From Baffinella frigidus (Eukaryota > Cryptophyceae > Cryptomonadales > Baffinellaceae): DNA of 27,809 bases. Positions 23,701-26,700 of the stretch are shown one piece after another. The stretch's first letter is position 1, and each line of letters begins with the position of its first letter. The notes beneath the pieces are model-generated. The model worked only from the letters and a program-made list of their open reading frames with translations, did not search any database and had not been told where the DNA came from. The DNA lies in NCBI GenBank assembly GCA_026770585.1, contig MU647406.1:86630-114438 (forward strand). The letters run 5' to 3'. A program made the translations under genes and the position numbers.

Positions 23701-26700
23701 CCCCGAATCCCTAAAGCTTCCCAGGAGGTCATGACTCGTAGGTCGCACGTTGCGGTGAACCCTAAACCCTAAACCCTTAAAACCTAAACCCTAATACCTA
23801 AACCTAAACCCCTGACCAGGCGACGGCGAATCAGGGACGCCCGACGGGGTCGGCCGCGCGATCCTCTTCCGCTTCCAGCCGATCATCGCCCTCCAGGGCG
23901 ACGGGTACCCAGACCCCAAACCCTAAACCCCAAATCACAAATCCTAACAATAAACAATAGACCATAAACCATAGACCATAAACCATAGACAATAGACAAT
24001 AGACAATAGACAATAGACAATAGACAATAGACAATAGACAATAGACAATAGACAATAGACATAAGACAATAGACAATAGACCATTGACAATAGACAATTG
24101 ACAATAGACAATAGACATTAGACAATAGACAATAGACAATTGACAATGGACCCTGAACAATTCGTGAAAGCGTAAACCCTACTCCCTACTCCCTACACCA
24201 GGTACTACTTCACATCATCGTGGGGCGTGCACGGACACATCCCCGTGACCGCGATCATCAAGGGCGATTCCTGCGGGGGGTCGTCCTACTCCAACTGCTC
24301 TGCGCGCTGGGTCTGCCCACTAATCCCGAAACCCTACGCCCTACACTTCTCCCAAAACACCAAACACCACACACCAAACCCAAACACCACCACCCAACCT
24401 CAAGACCCTAAACCCCAACCCCCAAACATCAGGTGATGCTCTCCGGTTCGCTGACCCCCCCGACCTCGACGCACGCCTCCTTCTCAGCGGTCTCAGCCGA
24501 GGGCCTCCCGTACGCTGCCACCGAAGACGGTATCGACCCTAATCCCTCAACCCTGAACCTTGAACCTAAACCCCCAAACCTAGAATCCGAGACCCTACAC
24601 ACTGAACCCTGAAACCTGAACCCTGAAGCAGGCACGTCTTCGGGGGGGGGGGGGTTCTCTGGAACGCCTTCGGGCGCCGACGCGGTTACACCCTCAACCC
24701 TCAACCCTCAACCCTAAACCATAACCCCTAACCCTGATCTCTGAACCCTGAATCAGGTAGAGGCGATGTACACGCAGAGCACGGCAGTGACCTACGGGGG
24801 GACAGCGTACACCTACACCACGTCAATCACGCGGCTGGGGTTCGCCTTCAAGGACCTGTACGTCAACACCTCCGACGCCAGCACGGGAGCCGAGGACGTG
24901 CAGCTCTCGTTCCTGGTCGGCGTCGACACCCTCAACGCGACCGCTGCCGACTCAGGTTCACGGGTTAAGGGGTTGATGGGTAAAGCTTATGGACTTGCCC
25001 TAAATTCTTAACCAGTAGTTGATTGCTTTGCAGTGACTCCCGCTGTCCCGCGCAAGCCCCAAACCCTCAACCCTAACGCAGGGTCGGGCGGGGCGTTCAC
25101 GGTGGCGTCGTCCTCGCCGTTTGACGTCTTCCTTCCGCCTGAGCCTCCCACCAACCTCCAAGCTGTCGCCTACGGGCCCCAGGTACCGAGAGAGAGGTTG
25201 GGGGTCAAGAGTTGAGAGTTGAGGGTTTAGGTGGGTCAAAGAGAGATTGACTGTACAGGAATTGGCCCTACATATCTTAAGCGCAAACCCCAAACCCAAC
25301 CCGCAGGGGATCCGGCTAGAGTGGGACCCCCCTTCCGTGACGCGCGCGCGTCCCCTCTCGGGATTCATCATCCAGATCGACCAATGCACTCAGGTCCGAA
25401 GCCTGAACCCTGAACCCCCAACCCTAAACCACAAGCCCTAAATCCCAACCCCCAAACCGCAAGCCTTAAACCCTAACCCCTAAACCCCAAAACCTAATCT
25501 CTAACCCCAAACCCCTAAACCCTAAACCCCAAACCCTAAACCCTAAACCCCAAACCCTAAACCCAAAACCCTAAATCCAAAACCCTAAACCCAAAACCCT
25601 AAACCCCAAACCCTAAACCCCACCCCGCAGGCCGTCTCCACGACCGGCTTCACGGCAGTCACGACCGGGTCGTGTCCCCCAGCGAGGATGGAGTACGACG
25701 CGTCGCTCCCGCTCGCGACCGAGCTCGCGTCCGACTTCGCCCACGCCGGCGGCCGCACCCAGGTCGATAATCACCTAAACCTAAACGCTGCATCCTAAAA
25801 CCTAAGCCCTAACCCCAAACACAGGAGGTGGCAGTTGCGTGGAGTCACACGACGGGCGGCATTGCGGTCGCGATCACCCTCGCGTTCGTGCCGGCCCGCA
25901 CCCTCGAGGTCCCCTCCAACCCCCACATTCCTCCTCAACCCGGGGGTTCTCAACCCTCAGCATCTGCGGTGCCTGTGATGAGATGTCGTGGCTAAGGTGT
26001 TCGGATGAACTCTGCAGGTCGGCGACACGCTGACGCTGGGGTTTGGGTTCCCCGGGATGCTCCACGCCTCCGACATCCCGTCTGTCGCCCTGTCTGGTGC
26101 CCTGAACCCTCAACTCGAAACCCTCAACACTGGAACCTAAACCCTGAACCCCTAAACCCCTGAACCCCTGAACCCTAAACCCTAAACTCTAAACCCCAAA
26201 CCCCAAAGCCTAAACCCTAAACCCTACACCAGGGGCGGCTGCGGGCGGGTACACGGGAGCGTGGACCGCAGCCTCCTCCACGCTCGTCCTCACCCTCGCG
26301 ACTTCCGTGCGACCTGGGAGGCCCCAGGTCTAAACTAAACCCTAAACCCCAATCCCTGAACCCTAAACCCCAAAATCCAAGCCCGAAACCCGAAACCCGA
26401 AACCCTACACCAGGCGCTGACCATATCCGAGAGCAACGACATCGCCTACCCCGACGGCGGCAGCACACTCTTCGCATACGCCTACGGCTCGGCGTTCACC
26501 CCACTGGTCCCGCTGCTCATCGTTGGGGAACTCACGGGCGCCTCTGCCTCCGGCCGCCACGACAACTGCAAGGTGAGAGAAAGATAGATGCTTTATTGAA
26601 GAAGTACAGCTGAGCGAGACTACAGAAAATCCCAAACCGTCAGCCCGAAGGAGGGGAGGAGGGGAGCAGAAAACCAAACCCTGGCCCCTAACCCCTAAAT

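Noticed and set aside
23831-24160. Minus-strand ORFs rich in LSIVYC
   Set aside because: Translation of the ACAATAG array.
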